NCBI GenBank assembly: GCA_027924645.1
Contig: BSBN01000187.1
Location: 18,742,001 to 18,806,000, forward strand
Length of the DNA stretch: 64,000 bases
Direction: 5' to 3'
Origin: Cunninghamia lanceolata
Lineage: Eukaryota; Streptophyta; Pinopsida; Cupressales; Cupressaceae
Shown here piece by piece: positions 10,235 to 22,513 of this stretch. The position numbers and the translations under genes are program-made. How positions within the stretch are numbered: position 1 is the first letter of the stretch; every line of letters starts with the position of its first letter. The notes beneath the pieces are model-generated. The model was not told where the DNA came from. It did not search any database and worked only from the letters and a program-made list of their open reading frames with translations.

Positions 10235-13200
10235 CTTATTTCACCCCAAGCATCGATTGCAACTGAAGATAATGAGACGGTGCCAAAGGTTTAGTGAAGA
10301 TGTCCGCAACCTGCTCCTCAGTAGGCAAGTACTCCAAGCTGAGAACACCATCTTGGATGAGCTACCTAATGAAGTGCATGTGGATCTCGATGTGCTTAGT
10401 ATGTTGATGCTCCATGGGGTTGCGAGAAATGTGAATGGCACTCTGATTATCACACCAAAGAGTAGTTGGTTGATCAGGAGGAAATCCAAACTTAGTCATC
10501 AACTGTCGAAAATAAAGAACCTCCTGGATAGCCAAAACTGCACCTCGATACTTAACCTCTACCGATGATAATGCAATAGATGTCTGCTTCTTTCAAGACC
10601 ATGCAATTGGGCTAGAACCAAGGCAAAAAACAAAGCCAAAAGTGGACTTCCGATCATTAAAATCACCAACCCAATCTAAGTCAGTGAAGCCCATAATCGA
10701 AGAAGCTCCTGATGTGTAATGAATACCAAGTGGGATGTGCCTTGAATATACCTCAAGATATGTCTGGTTACCTTCCAATGACTCTCATGTGGCTCTTGAG
10801 AGAACCGAGAGACAAGTATAACTGCAAAGGAAATATCAGGATGAATGTGTGTCAAGTACAAAAGACTGCCAACCAACTGCTGATACAATGTAGCATCAAC
10901 TGTGGGAGTAGTGCAATTGGTAGATAGTACAACATCTGACTAAAATGATGTAGAGGCAGGCTTACATTCATCCATGCCAAATCTCTAAAGCAAATCAAGA
11001 GCATACTTCTACTAAAAAATGAAGATCCCCTTAGTAGTCTGGCGAACCTGAAGACCAAGGAAGTAGTGCAGAAGACCAAGATCTATCATATCAAAGCGCT
11101 CCATCAATGCTTGTTGAATACTCTAGATCATGGAGGTAGAACTACCTGTGAGAATCAAAAGATCATCTCCACGTCTTTGAGTGTAAACTGTAGGGTCAGA
11201 ATGGCATTGTATGAAACCAGAAGCAAGCAGGAAACTATCCATCTTCTCATACCAAACCCTAGGGGCTTGTTTGAGACCATATAATGAACGACAAAGCTTG
11301 CAAACAAGTGAAGAGTCCTGCATAAAACCTGGAGGCTACTCCATGTGGTTCTCCTCATGAAGATCACCATGCAAGAAGGCACTCTTCAAATCCATCTGAT
11401 ACACTGACCATCCTTGAGATGTAGCAAGAGAAAGTACAAGATGAATGGAATCCATCTTGGTGACAGGAGAAAAAGTCTTAGAGTAGTCAATACCCTCAAC
11501 CTGAGAAAACCCCTTAGCAACAAGATGAGCCTTGTACTTGTCTATAGAACCATCAACTGCATATTTGGTGCAGTACACCTACTTGCACCAAACCAATTTT
11601 CTTCCCTTAGGAAAAGGAACAAGATCCCAAGTATGATTCTTCATTAAAGAAGAATACTCCTCAACCATTGCACTATCTAGAATACCTGCGGCATCTGAAA
11701 ACTTCTAAGGATCTATGGAAATAGCATGACTCAAAGACTAACACTTGTTGTCTGTGAGCGAGTGCGTCGAGTATCTGTGGGATCACCAACAAGTGGACCA
11801 ACCTCCTTAAGAGTAGTGTGGGCCCATCAAGACAAAATTGGTGCTTGAGGAGGTGGTAGAGTAGGACCTTCATCTGTATCATCCTAAAGAAGCAAAACAT
11901 CCTCAAGTGATGATGAAGTAGGCAGAGTATGTAGTGAGGAAGAAGAAGTGGTGGAAGAATCCACTTGTGTGAAGGACTCATCAAAATGAACATCTCTATG
12001 AAAGTAGACATCCTAAGTGACAGGATCAAACAACCTGTAAGCCTTCACATCCTCACAATAGCCAACAAAAATCAAAGGTTGACTCTTCTTCTCCATACCC
12101 TTACAGTGACCATTCAGAATGAATACCCAAGCCTCACTACTGAATACTCTAAAGAAGGATATATTAGGCTTGACATGGGACCATGCCTCCTTCGGAGTCA
12201 TATGTTGCACTACCTTGTGAGGCATACGATTCTAAATATAGTTGGCACAATTGACTGCTTCATCCCAAAAAGTGGGATCCATAGACCTAGACTATAGCAT
12301 GTAATTTTCCATCTCCTATAATGTCCTATTCTTTCTCTCAGCCACACCATTCTACTGAGGAGTGTAAGGAACTGAAAACTGATGTTGAATTCCATGTTCA
12401 CTGCAAAAATCTTGAAAAGCTTGGTTCACAGATTGCCCCCATTATCTGTGTGTATCCGTCAAAGAGAAAGACCTAACTACTTCTCCACAAATGCCTTGTA
12501 TGTCCTGAATGTGTCAAAAACATCACTTTTGTACTTAATAAAGTACACCCATGTGCATTGTGAGAAATCATCAATGAAAGTGAGCACATATTTGGCCCCG
12601 AAAAATGAAGGAGTTGGAAAAGACATGAGATCACTATGAACCAACTCCAAGGATGTCAAAGCTCAAGTAGCCTGACCCTTAGGAAAGGGATCCTAATGAT
12701 GTTTGCCAAGTACACATCTTGGACAAACTCCCTCTCTACAAGAAATCTTAGGTAGACCAACAACCAACTTCTTTGTGCTCATCTGCTAAAGATAACTATA
12801 ATTCAAATGTCCAAATCTCTCATGCCAAATCTTGCTCAAGGCATCAGCATGTGCTATAAGAGATGATCCTGATGAAGACTCTAATCCATCAAATTTGTAT
12901 AGGCGAGATGCATGATCCACTCTCCCTATAGCAATAACTATCTCAAGATCCTATAGCTATCGAATAACCACATTGTGAGGAGTAAACTCAACTTTCTTCC
13001 CATCTCCAGAATGACAAATCTGATATATGAACAAAAGATTAGTAGAAATCTTAGGAACAAAAAGAACATCCTTAATGCAACCATCTTGCAATTGAACAGT
13101 GCTTGTCCCCATGACTGAAATCTATGAAGAGTTCCCCACTGCAATCCGAGAAGTGCTAGTATTAGAAAGAGTCTCAAGTAGATCAAGTGAATTAGTCATA

Positions 13201-14192
13201 TGATGTGAAGCACCTGAATCAAGTATCCAGCTATCTGAAGATGCAAGCAAGCCATGTGTGGAAAGAGCATGTCCTTTGCCTATAGACGAGGGCTTGGGAA
13301 GAGAAATCTTGTGCTTCTTCATAGCTTCCTCCAAAGTCTCTAACCTCTTGAAACAATGAGACTCATCATGCCCTGTTATGCCACAAAAAGAACAAGTGCC
13401 ATCTTTCTTCTTCTTTGTCTTGGAGGAAGACTCACCATATTTGGAAGGATTAGGTGGAGGAGTGGGCTTCTGATCATTCTTTGGCTTTGGTTTGAAGGGA
13501 GACTCACTACCTGAAGGAGATTCTATCTTGGGCTTCTTCTTATTCTTACCTTTACCCTTGGAAGATGAGGCCATCAAGTCTTGACTCTTAGAACTAGGAA
13601 GTGTATCCATTTGAAGTAACTTGGTTTGTTTCCTAGTAAGACACTCACAAAATAGCTCAAAGTTAGGCATCTTAAAGTCTTTCCCAAGGGCATCCATAGT
13701 AGAATAGAAGGTACATGAAAACACCTAAAATGGGCCCTTCAACTTTGACAAAATCAAGAAGATACATTCCTTTTCAGTTTTATCATGCCCACATGCTTTC
13801 AATTGTGACAAGATCATCTTGAATTTATTGAGAAAATCTTGGATAGTAGGAAAACTATCTAGAGATAGTGATGTCAATTCTGCCTCTAGTTGCAAGATTC
13901 AGACTTCATTGATAGTATCATACAATTCTGCAAGCTTATCCCAAATTTGCTTAGGTGTTTTACACTCTGCAATATGAAACAACAAGTTGTTTGATACATG
14001 CAATCCTATGATTCCCATAGCTTCATCTAATTTATTCTTATAAGCAAATATTTCAAACTCTTTAGTGAAACTAGGTGGATTATCCTCTAGCATTTGCCAA
14101 AGTCCTTTAGATTGCAGTAGTTGTTTCATTTTTAACTTCCATGTGTGGTAATTATGTGGAGTGAGTGGTTTTATCATCACACTTTCTGCCAT
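10235..14192 (-). pseudogene. Copia A2 gag-pol polyprotein
   Basis: In order on the minus strand: a gag start at 14192 (MAESVMIKPLTPHNY); gag to about 13700; a zinc knuckle CSFCGITGHDESHC near 13370; protease core WILDSGASHHM near 13215; a pre-integrase segment WHERFGHLN; integrase (LELVHSDLMSFP, ENGVAERKNR-like, 12000-12660); reverse transcriptase ([21 protein letters not shown], 11120-11580); and RNase H (CDNQSAIHISRNP) ending near 10238 after DIFTKPL. Many stops and several frameshifts break the frame. At the reverse transcriptase active site the text runs RRGDDLLILTGS, so the YVDD box expected between is missing. It resembles A1 in gag and pre-integrase. The lineage within Copia is not resolved by reading alone. 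Confidence 0.9.
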
Positions 14193-17100
14193 GTGTAGTA
14201 GAAATACACCAAGAACCAAAGACACAAGGGTACTTAAATTGTGCCTTTTCACCCCCCAAAAATATATTAACAATGTGATTGTAACCCCCCAGCAAAATAC
14301 AATGAAAGAATTTGTACAATCGACAAGCTTAAATCAACCGTTTATAACACCTGGTGATTTTTTACAATTTTTTGAGAAAAAAACTTGTTAAGGTAAAAAA
14401 ACAAAAGTTACAATCAAATTCCTTGCGATTTTCTGGGCAATTTCAAAAAATAATTCACCAGATTTCGATGTCGTATGCAAAAGTTACACCAATTGCAAGA
14501 AAAAAGCAAATTGTACCTTCAAGCTACTAAAATTGGCAAAAAATAACAAAATCTAAAAAAATGGTCTATTCCACAACAAATTTTACTAAACCAACTTTCC
14601 GATGACTATAAGAACATGAAAAACTACCTCTTGGTTTGCAAGATATGGCAAAAAGAAAAAAATCTCCCTCTTTGTCAAAATTTGCAAAAGAATACTAGCT
14701 TGCATGTGACAAGATCACTAGCATGATCAAGCGATGTGATCAGAAAGGAAAGGTGAAGAAGTTTGTTTGAGAGGGGGTAGGGCACCTACCAAACTGGGCT
14801 TCACTCACCGTCTTCGACAAATGAATAACAAACAAACAAGGAATAGTTCACCTCCTTAAAAAACTACCATGGAGATAATAAATGACCTCACCTAATGATA
14901 TTGATATAGATTGAATGGGAATTGCAATCTACTCTAGGTCTCTGTATTTTCTACTATGATAGTGAATCGCAAACTGAGGGGGTGTGTTCAATGAACATCA
15001 AATTTCCTAAAAAGATCCTATGGCATCAATCAAGTCAAAGCTTATTGAACTGATGCATAGTGATCAGAAACAACAAAAAAAATGAATCGACCCTTATGAC
15101 AACATCTGTGGTGATCCCTGTTGGATTTTTTCCCAAACTGGATACTTCCCAATTATCCCTACAAGGTAGCCATCATTGATCAATAGGATTTCTGGGCCAA
15201 GGGCCAACAGTACAGGAGATAGACTCTATAAATATCTTCTCTTCTTGTTTAGGCTCTGCAGAACCAAGGGGAGTATTCCCTATTCAACATCTATAACATA
15301 TGCCTATGGAGATTACTGGGATGTTGATACAAAGTAGATAAATCCTCTTTTTGCATACCAAAACTATGAAATAAGTGCAAAGGGACTAGCTTTGGGCCTA
15401 TGTTCAGTTGTGAGACAAAGGATTTTGGTCCTCAAACTACTTCTAATGTCCTAATGGTTTGTATTTGAAGTTTTGAATTGGTTTTTTTTTATTTGGATGC
15501 AAGACTGGGACTTTGGGTTGTAACCTCAATACAAGACCAGACTGGTGCCTATCTAAGGCTCGGAGTCAATAGATATATATATGTGAATGTTTACCATAGA
15601 CTTAAAACAATAATCAGATTTCAAGGGGTTTTTGTAATGTCTGTCTTACAGACACTACCCAATACTAAGTATTCAGTTATTTTTGCTTACAAACATCCTT
15701 ACTGCAATATATTCTTCCCAACACTCAACCCAAAACATTTAATCTACTCATTGAGCAGAAGTAAAAGATCAAGCATTCAATATAGCAAACACATACCCTA
15801 GAATCTTAAACACCCCTTAGCTATTTAGATTCAAAAGAAGAACACATTCAACTTGGAGACAAATAACAAAATACTTGCAATGAAGCATTACTCATTTAAA
15901 TCAACATGAAACTGATGAATTCTATGCATAAAACATTCAACATACAACTCATAAACTCACAAGGCACCAAAATAGAGCCACCAGCAATGTTGTATCTTAT
16001 CACAGCACCAAAATTTGTCCAGTTTTCAACAAATGAGTAACATAGTTTGCATTTTATAGCAAAATTGTGCACCCAAAAAATTAATTACATGGCATTTTCA
16101 AAATCCTGCCAAATACACTGCACCATCAGAATGGCACCCAAAATATTCAATGCAGCAAGGGGACAAAGAGGGAAAAGCAGGTGGAATCAGGAACAGCACC
16201 GCCGCTTGAAGATTTTCTTCATCAAATTTGGTGGTTGGCCAATCAATCATACCCATGCCTCTCTGCAATTAGCCATTAATGGCATACCAACCCGCGGCCT
16301 TTGGAAACGCAACTAACTACTTACTTCTAAAGTTTTCCCTCTTGAAAATAGCTACAGATACAAATAAAATCCCTCACCTTCTGAGATTTGAATTGGAGCC
16401 ATCGATTTACTCCCTATCGCTGAGATACACAGCCTCAAATCTCTTGAAAAGTTGCCAGCCAATTAGGATGTGCCACATAGGCACCCTGTGCTTCTATCAC
16501 TGACTTTTTTACCATCTATTTTTCCCTTTTTCACTCCATATATGCAAAAAAACATGCATATACATTCAATTGCTTGCATACAAGCCATGGACACCAAATA
16601 CTTATAGAACACTTTGCAATCGCCAGCGGGTCTGGCATGCATTCTAACCTTTGCATCATTGCTTTGTACATTGCACATACAAATGCAACATACAACTCAT
16701 GGATTTCAAATTTTTTATAAAGCAGATTGGAATCATTTTGAAATCCGGCATGTCTCTAACTCCCTTTGTGTATCGGCATACATACAATGCATAATATACA
16801 CTCTGCGGACGCCAGCCACCTATCAACTAGATTACATCCCTCCTCACGTCCGAGCCTTGTATATGTGCACTTGTACATTCACTTTGTATATAACATATAC
16901 AAACAACCTAGGACATACAAGCTGTGGGCCCCACCACATGTATCTTTTCCTTTGCATGTTTTGATTGTATGTTGGGAACATACAAACCCAACATACAATG
17001 CGTAGACTCCATCTGCCCTACAAATGCAATTAACTATCTTCAACGCGTCCACCTTGCACTTGTTCACTTCTATATTTCCTCTTGTATATCAGACATACAT

Positions 17101-18950
17101 TCACCTTTGTATATCTGACTTGTATGTTTCCCTTTGTATCTAGTCGTTGCATGTCAAAACATACAACACAAATATACATGCAAACCCACACATACAAGTA
17201 GGGAATATTCCTAGAATCTGCAACAGATTCCCCAACGCATATAATCAATTTTTTCACTTGTTTGAAGGTCGATTGAACATTTTCAACCTGCCAATGTATA
17301 CTTGGACTTGTATATACAAAAACACATACATTTGACAGATTTCACCACTGCATAGAGTGATTTTTACACTTAGCATTTTTCTTAAGTGCGACAGGAAAAG
17401 CGGTAAAACACTGCATAGGGGCCAGTCAACCAATGAGCACCAAGGCATGAAAATACAACTTAAGCAATCAAGAACCCTCTACAGGAAGTCAACAACAAAA
17501 TAGGATATGCAATGCAGAAAGCCAAGGGAAAAAATAACCTAAGGCATCAAAGGTTTGAAAGAATACAAATATAAGCCTGTAAACTCAATTTAGAACCCTA
17601 ACCCTAGGTGAGCACCACCAATCCCTTTGACTTCTTCTGCAAGAAAAATGATGACCGATGTGCATAAAGCATTGTATGCTTCCAAGGTCTACAGTTATGT
17701 CTATAGAAGGAATCTTTTTAGGACTAAGTCTAAAGCTTAAAAGTCATGCCAACCATTAGATTACTGTCGGATGGCTTTTCAATCTGCAGATGAAAGACCG
17801 GCAAAGCCAAATCCTATTGCAAAGTCGTCGACCACAAAGCATCAAACCATCGAATACTTTCTATAGGCCGTGTAATGTGGAAAGATCTCAGTCGCCAAAG
17901 ATGTATTGGAGAAATCAGCGTCAAACAAGGGCCGCTCTTGTAAACCTGGGGGCAGGTGGAGATCGTTTAAACCCTATCTTAAACCTTCGTATGGAGAGTT
18001 GGATGCAACTCCAACGAATGCAAATTGTTAGATGCCTGTGAACAAGCCAAATGGAGTCCGATGGGGTCTGAATGCAAAGTGGATGAGCATGAAAGTGGAA
18101 CCTTGCAGGCTGAGATCTTAATGCAAGGAGGCCGCTTTCAGAGGACACCAAGAGACTGATCCTGGCCAGATCCAAAAATGCAAAACAAGACAATGCAAAT
18201 TGAAACTGGATGCTGAGGCTTAGTCTTGGACAAGGGTGAGTGCCTTAACAAGAGACTAATAGGAGTCATGACCTCCAGATCATAGAGTTGTGATTCATTC
18301 GTGAAGAGCTAAAGAAGAAGACGACGCCAAAAGTGGGAACGATCTGTGATATGAGGGCAGATTCGAGTCAGAAATAAAAAAACTTTAGGTCGTGCTCAAA
18401 GCTGAGCTTGAATCTGAGACATCGATTTGCAAGGATCACTTTAAATTCTTGCAGAGGCTCACGATTCCTATAGGGATCTAATCAAAATACTGATCTAGTG
18501 CAGATAATGAATGTAGATCAAACTAGAAGTAAAAGGACAACCTACAATCAGGTTGTATTGGCTAAAAATTATGCTACACACAAAAATGTCGACCCACAAC
18601 TACAAAGAATTGTTTGCAAAGCTAGATCTAAATCGAATCTCACCCCAAAATAGGGAAAAAAAATAGATTTGATCTAATACACAACAAATAATGCATAAAC
18701 AGCAGGGGGCAAAATATCCCTCTGCTAAAAAAATTTTGCCTTTTGGACAAAAATTTCTTCAGAAATGCATATAAGAGCCCAAAAAAGTCAAAAAATTACC
18801 TATGTCCAAAATCAAGTTTTGGACAGTCGATCTTTACTAACTTGGCTGATCTGAACTCAACGATGAACTCCTTTTTGAGCTAGGATGTACCAGCAAAAGG
18901 TTGACAGCAAAATCTCTCAACAAAAATGAGAAGGGGCTTGCAGGATCAAA
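14193..18950 (-). other. Unusually long leader of Copia A2
   Basis: 4.76 kb between the primer site and the gag ATG, with no domain-bearing ORF on either strand. ORFs at 15478-15801, 16047-16316, 16614-16964 and 17790-18041 are short, overlap in alternative frames and carry no motif. A cluster of 'acatacaa'/'ttgtatg' words lies at 16570-17340. I see no LTR ends, target duplication or poly-A tract that would expose a nested insertion. It may be a true leader, a captured sequence or an old insertion. Confidence 0.5.
16570..17340. repeat. Cluster of ACATACAA / TTGTATG words
   Basis: At least a dozen copies of catacaa or its complement occur in about 770 bp, for example near 16576, 16676, 16690, 16911, 16965, 16979, 16989, 17127, 17160 and 17190, spaced irregularly. 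'tgcaa', 'cttgtata' and 'gccagc' words recur between them. It may be a very degenerate tandem array or local AT-rich composition. Confidence 0.45.
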
Positions 18951-18962
18951 GCTCTGATACCA
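18951..18962 (-). other. Primer binding site of Copia A2
   Basis: The minus strand reads TGGTATCAGAGC directly next to the LTR. It is the unaltered Copia sequence complementary to initiator Met tRNA. Confidence 0.92.
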
Positions 18963-19362
18963 TGTTGGAGCAATCAACCACCAGGATCAAATCTACAAAA
19001 CCAAATAACCTTCCACACAAGAGAGACAAGCAAAAAACTGCTATATTTCTGTGATACAACAATGTAGTCGATTATATAATGTACAATGAGGCCTTGGTTA
19101 TAAAGACCAAGGTGAAACACAAGATGTAGTCATGTGACAAGTGTCTTAATCCTATGACATATGACAAATATAGCATAAGATGACAACTATCAACAACTAG
19201 ACAAACTAGAAACATCTAGAAGACAACTAGAATGCTTCCTAAGTCAACTTAAGATGTGAACATGTGTGTGAGTATTATTTAACTAATAAATAGCTAAATA
19301 ATATGAATTATCCACACAACAAAGGTTAAACCAGATAGGTAATAACCCTGTTCACACCAACA
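18963..19362 (-). mobile_element. 5' LTR of Copia A2
   Basis: 400 bp, plus strand TGTTGGAGCAATC to TTCACACCAACA. It is the partner of 9611-10014 and carries the same TATA inverted repeat at 19092-19112. The TTATT target duplication follows immediately. Confidence 0.93.
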
Positions 19363-19760
19363 TTATTATGCTTCTTGAATGATTGTTAAGATGTTACAAC
19401 TTTAGAATGATCAACCGAAGTTGATGAGTTATGATTCTCATACTGACTAGCCAAACATTGGTAATCACGGAGAGTTGTGCATAGATGTTGAAAAGAACTA
19501 TACTTCATCAATAATATTTTGTTATGTATGTTCGGTTGTAGATTTGTAATGAGTACTTTTTGAACATCCTCATCTATAATCAGATATTGTATTTGTGCAA
19601 AGAGAGCTTGATACCAATTAATGAACTCTATTAATTTCTATTTTGAACTTTGTTTACAATGGACCAAGTCAATCAATGAATTAAGAGGTCCAATGTTTGC
19701 TTGAAAATGTTGCAAGAATTGATCAACTAGCTGTGAGAATGAATGTATCAAATTAGGAGG
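19363..19760 (-). pseudogene. Gypsy A gag, N-terminal half
   Basis: The minus strand reads a retrotransposon gag-type helical domain (FINWYQALFAQIQYLI, then VQKVLITNLQPNIHNKIL, then LCTTLRDYQCLASQYE) with two in-frame stops. The frame continues into 9047-9610 once the A2 insertion is disregarded. The upstream part is lost where the Gypsy C LTR begins at 19761. Confidence 0.7.
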
Positions 19761-20730
19761 TGTAGAGACCCAAAATTATCCATTTCATAACATCACCTAA
19801 TCATACCTGACCTTGTAAAACATCTTGTAATATTTATTCTAGGTCATTACATTAGCCCATTTATCCCACTTACATTATCCCACTTGATCACCTTCCCAAT
19901 TAATATAATAAACCTCTTTATTTAATTAATCCCTCTTCACATGTCCCACAAACAATTTAAATTAAATATTAAATCAAATTCTAAATTATGACATGTGTCA
20001 CATGACTACAACTCTTCACATGCGCACATAATTTAAATAATTTTATTATTTAAATTATGAGATTCCCCTCACATCCAATTTTTAGCCCCACTTATTTGTT
20101 CGTCATAAAGCATTTTCTATTCAAGATAAATAAAAGAATCCCACTTATCCCCTCACATCCTATTTTTAGCCCCACTTATTTGTGCGTCATAGGCATCTTT
20201 TCTCTCCAAAATAAATAAAAGAATCCCACTTATTCCCACTCACATCCTAATTTTAGCCTCATGTCATAACCCACTTATTGTGTGTCATAGGCACAACTTT
20301 TAATCATATCCATACACATCACATAATTAACTTTTAATCTTAGCCATCGAATCATATTAGCTCTTGCCTATAAATATGGCCTCACACAAGTCATTTGACA
20401 TCCATATTCTTCTAGTATCCTCACTCTGCCAAAATTTCTCTAATCTTCTCATCTATCTATCTATATTCTTCTATCATCTTTCATCTCAGCGTTATGCTAC
20501 TAATTTGAGCAACCAACATATATTTCAACAATCAAACCTTCAAAATCTTGCATTCTCCTGTGAGGTGGAGAAGAGCAATGCAGATAAATCAAGCATAATA
20601 TGGAGATTGATTTGTATTTTTGTTTGTTATTTTGATTTTCATATTGTCTTGTGCTTCATTGTGCATTGTTAGGATTTTATCATTGTTGATTATTCATTTA
20701 CCCTTGATTTGCAATTTTTACCCTAACTAA
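19761..20730 (+). mobile_element. 5' LTR of Gypsy C
   Basis: About 970 bp starting TGTAGAGACCC and ending near 'accctaacta'. A primer-site-like TGGCACGCC follows. A TATAAATA box at 20369 is followed by a C/T-rich stretch that would suit a transcription start. A short direct repeat ('gaatcccacttat...agccccacttatttgt') occurs at about 20075-20240. No second LTR is in the window, so this rests on end structure and primer site. The plus-strand ORF at 20364-20672 lies inside it and has no domain. Confidence 0.65.
20369..20376 (+). promoter_or_regulatory. TATA box of the Gypsy C LTR
   Basis: TATAAATA in 'ttgcctataaatatggcc', about 610 bp into the LTR and the best plant TATA match there. RNA polymerase II would start about 30 bp downstream. 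Confidence 0.6.
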
Positions 20731-20733
20731 ATT

Positions 20734-20748
20734 TGGCACGCCTAGTGG
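20734..20748 (+). other. Primer binding site of Gypsy C
   Basis: TGGCACGCCTAGTGG begins 3-4 bp after the LTR end. A TGG start complementary to a tRNA CCA end is expected. I cannot name the tRNA with confidence. Confidence 0.5.
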
Positions 20749-22513
20749 AACATGCTCATTTGATTGTTTTCTATTACTAACAGTCATTTTTTGAAGTTTA
20801 GATATGGAAGTGTGCCTTTGATCAATAGAAATTCACGTTTGAATGGCAGACAATCACATCTGCATTGCTCTGGATCACCTCTGCATTATAGAAAATTGCA
20901 TTTGAATAACATGTAATAGCCTATGATCAGCAACTCGTCACCTCTATTTGTAGTGGGCCACTTCTAAATTATCTAGGGTTTTTAGTAGTTTTTCTGTCTT
21001 TTGTAGGGTTTTAGTCATTTGGCTCATCAAGTTAGGATTGCAAGCTGTTGTATTTGCTAAGACTTGTTGTTTTATGCATTCTAGATTAGTTGTTATGTCT
21101 CTGTATTAGGGTTTGTGCAAGATTTAGGGTTTTGAGCACCTTTGCACACAGTAGCAAATTGCCTTGCACAGTGGCAAATCACCTTTGCATAGTAGTAAAT
21201 TGCCTATGCATAGCAGGAAATCACCTTTGAACGATCAGACATTACATCTGAAGGATAGGTAATCGCCTCTAGTAATAGTTTGGTTGCCTTTGCATTGCTT
21301 CTCATCACCTTTGGTCTGTATCTCATTGCCTTTGGTTTGCATCTAATCACCTTTGGTCCATCTGGAGTCGCCTTTGGTTATATTAGGGTTTTACTATTTT
21401 TTAAGAAAATCGCCTTTGCAAAGCATCTGGTCGCATTTGCATAGTTTGTAATCACATATGAGAAACATCACGTCACCTTTGGTATAATCCTAACCATCTC
21501 TAAACTACAGCTAATCATCTTTGCATAGACTAACAACGCCTTTGAGTGGTAGGTGGTTGCCTCTGGTAAAACATTAATCGCATTTTCTATTTATGTAATC
21601 TATTCTATTGTATTAGATCATTTATCTCAAATTTTAACATATTGCATCTTTTTGACCTAACCCTCTTTGGCTTGCAAGTTTGTGTTTCTTCTTATCTTGG
21701 TGACTTTCAGGTGAATCTAAGGAGCTAGAGTAGCATTTGGATCAGTCAAAACAACTTGGAAAGTGAAAACAATCAGGTGCACACATTCCATCTTTCATCT
21801 TTTAATCATTTCTTGCAAACACATTTAGATTTTGGGTTTAAAAACAAATCTTGTCTTCAATCACACATCAAAAATTAGGTCTAAAATGAACAAGTGTCTT
21901 CCTACACATTTGACTTGGGGATCTAAAAAGAACAAGTGTTTGAACTATTTCCCACACATCTCATTTTTCTAAGGGTCAATTAACAACTTTAAGTGTGAAT
22001 CAAGTGACATCTCACTTGGTTTGCTTTTGTTTACCCTATCTTAGCAGGCCTGCTTGGAGACACACCACTCCAAGGGATGATCTCAATTAAGGTTGAATCG
22101 AAAGACGCCCTCATTGGGAGTTGTAAATCTTGTCACTCTTGGTTAAGCCCCAAAGAAATTTATACCTTTGGGAAGTGAAGGTGAAGGGTGGGTTACCCCT
22201 TTCTCCTAGCTATGTGGCAGGATTTTGCTTTTAATCCATTTCCCTAGTCAACCTTGTGCAACCTAGCTTAAGACCTAATTGGCCATGCCCCACCTGACTA
22301 ATCATTAGGGCTTGTTGATGTGTCTTCAAGTGTTTTCTTAATCATAACATTCAATCTTGAAAAGGAAAATTGAACATTGTGTCTGATGTGTGTGTTCATG
22401 CATTTACATGTGAAATTTTGTGTTTGATATTGCCCAAGTCAAACTTTCAATAAATAATTGCCACATCATCCAAATCATCTAATCTTGTCATTCCATATCA
22501 TATCCTAATTATC
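20749..22513 (+). other. Gypsy C untranslated leader
   Basis: 1.76 kb downstream of the primer site with no gag domain. Its first half (20820-21600) is a degenerate repeat. The second half has conserved-looking segments such as 'ttggagacacaccactccaagg' near 22052 but no open frame. Copia D cuts it at 22514, and the rest of Gypsy C is not seen. Confidence 0.5.
20820..21600 (+). repeat. Degenerate repeat with an 'atcacctttgcat' core
   Basis: Variants of (a/g)atc(a/g)cctttg(c/g)(a/t)(t/c) recur every roughly 20-30 bp, with 'aatcgcctttgcatag', 'catcacctttggtctg' and 'ggttgcctttgcattg' as examples. The densest part is 21130-21400. Spacing is irregular and units are mutated. It lies just after a Gypsy primer site. 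Confidence 0.65.

Larger units (their letters stand above)
9611..19362 (-). mobile_element. Complete but decayed Copia element A2
   Basis: A 9752-bp minus-strand Copia with two LTRs (9611-10014 and 18963-19362), a tRNA-iMet-type primer site next to the 5' LTR, a polypurine tract next to the 3' LTR, and a gag-pol between them. A perfect 5-bp target duplication TTATT lies at 9606-9610 and 19363-19367. It is inserted in the gag of Gypsy A, and the gag frame resumes on both sides. Coding sequence fills only about 4 kb; about 4.8 kb between primer site and gag is leader-like and non-coding. Stops and frameshifts mean it cannot move by itself. Confidence 0.95.

Noticed and set aside
15478..15801. 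107-codon plus-strand ORF in the Copia A2 leader
   Set aside because: No motif, no codon pattern and no neighbours in frame; leader sequence on the other strand.
16614..17335. Group of overlapping short ORFs
   Set aside because: They arise from the catacaa-rich sequence, in several frames at once; Cys/His/Tyr-rich text reflects 'tgt', 'cat' and 'tac' words rather than zinc fingers.
20364..20672. 102-codon plus-strand ORF starting near a TATA box
   Set aside because: It lies wholly in the Gypsy C LTR downstream of its TATA box; no domain.
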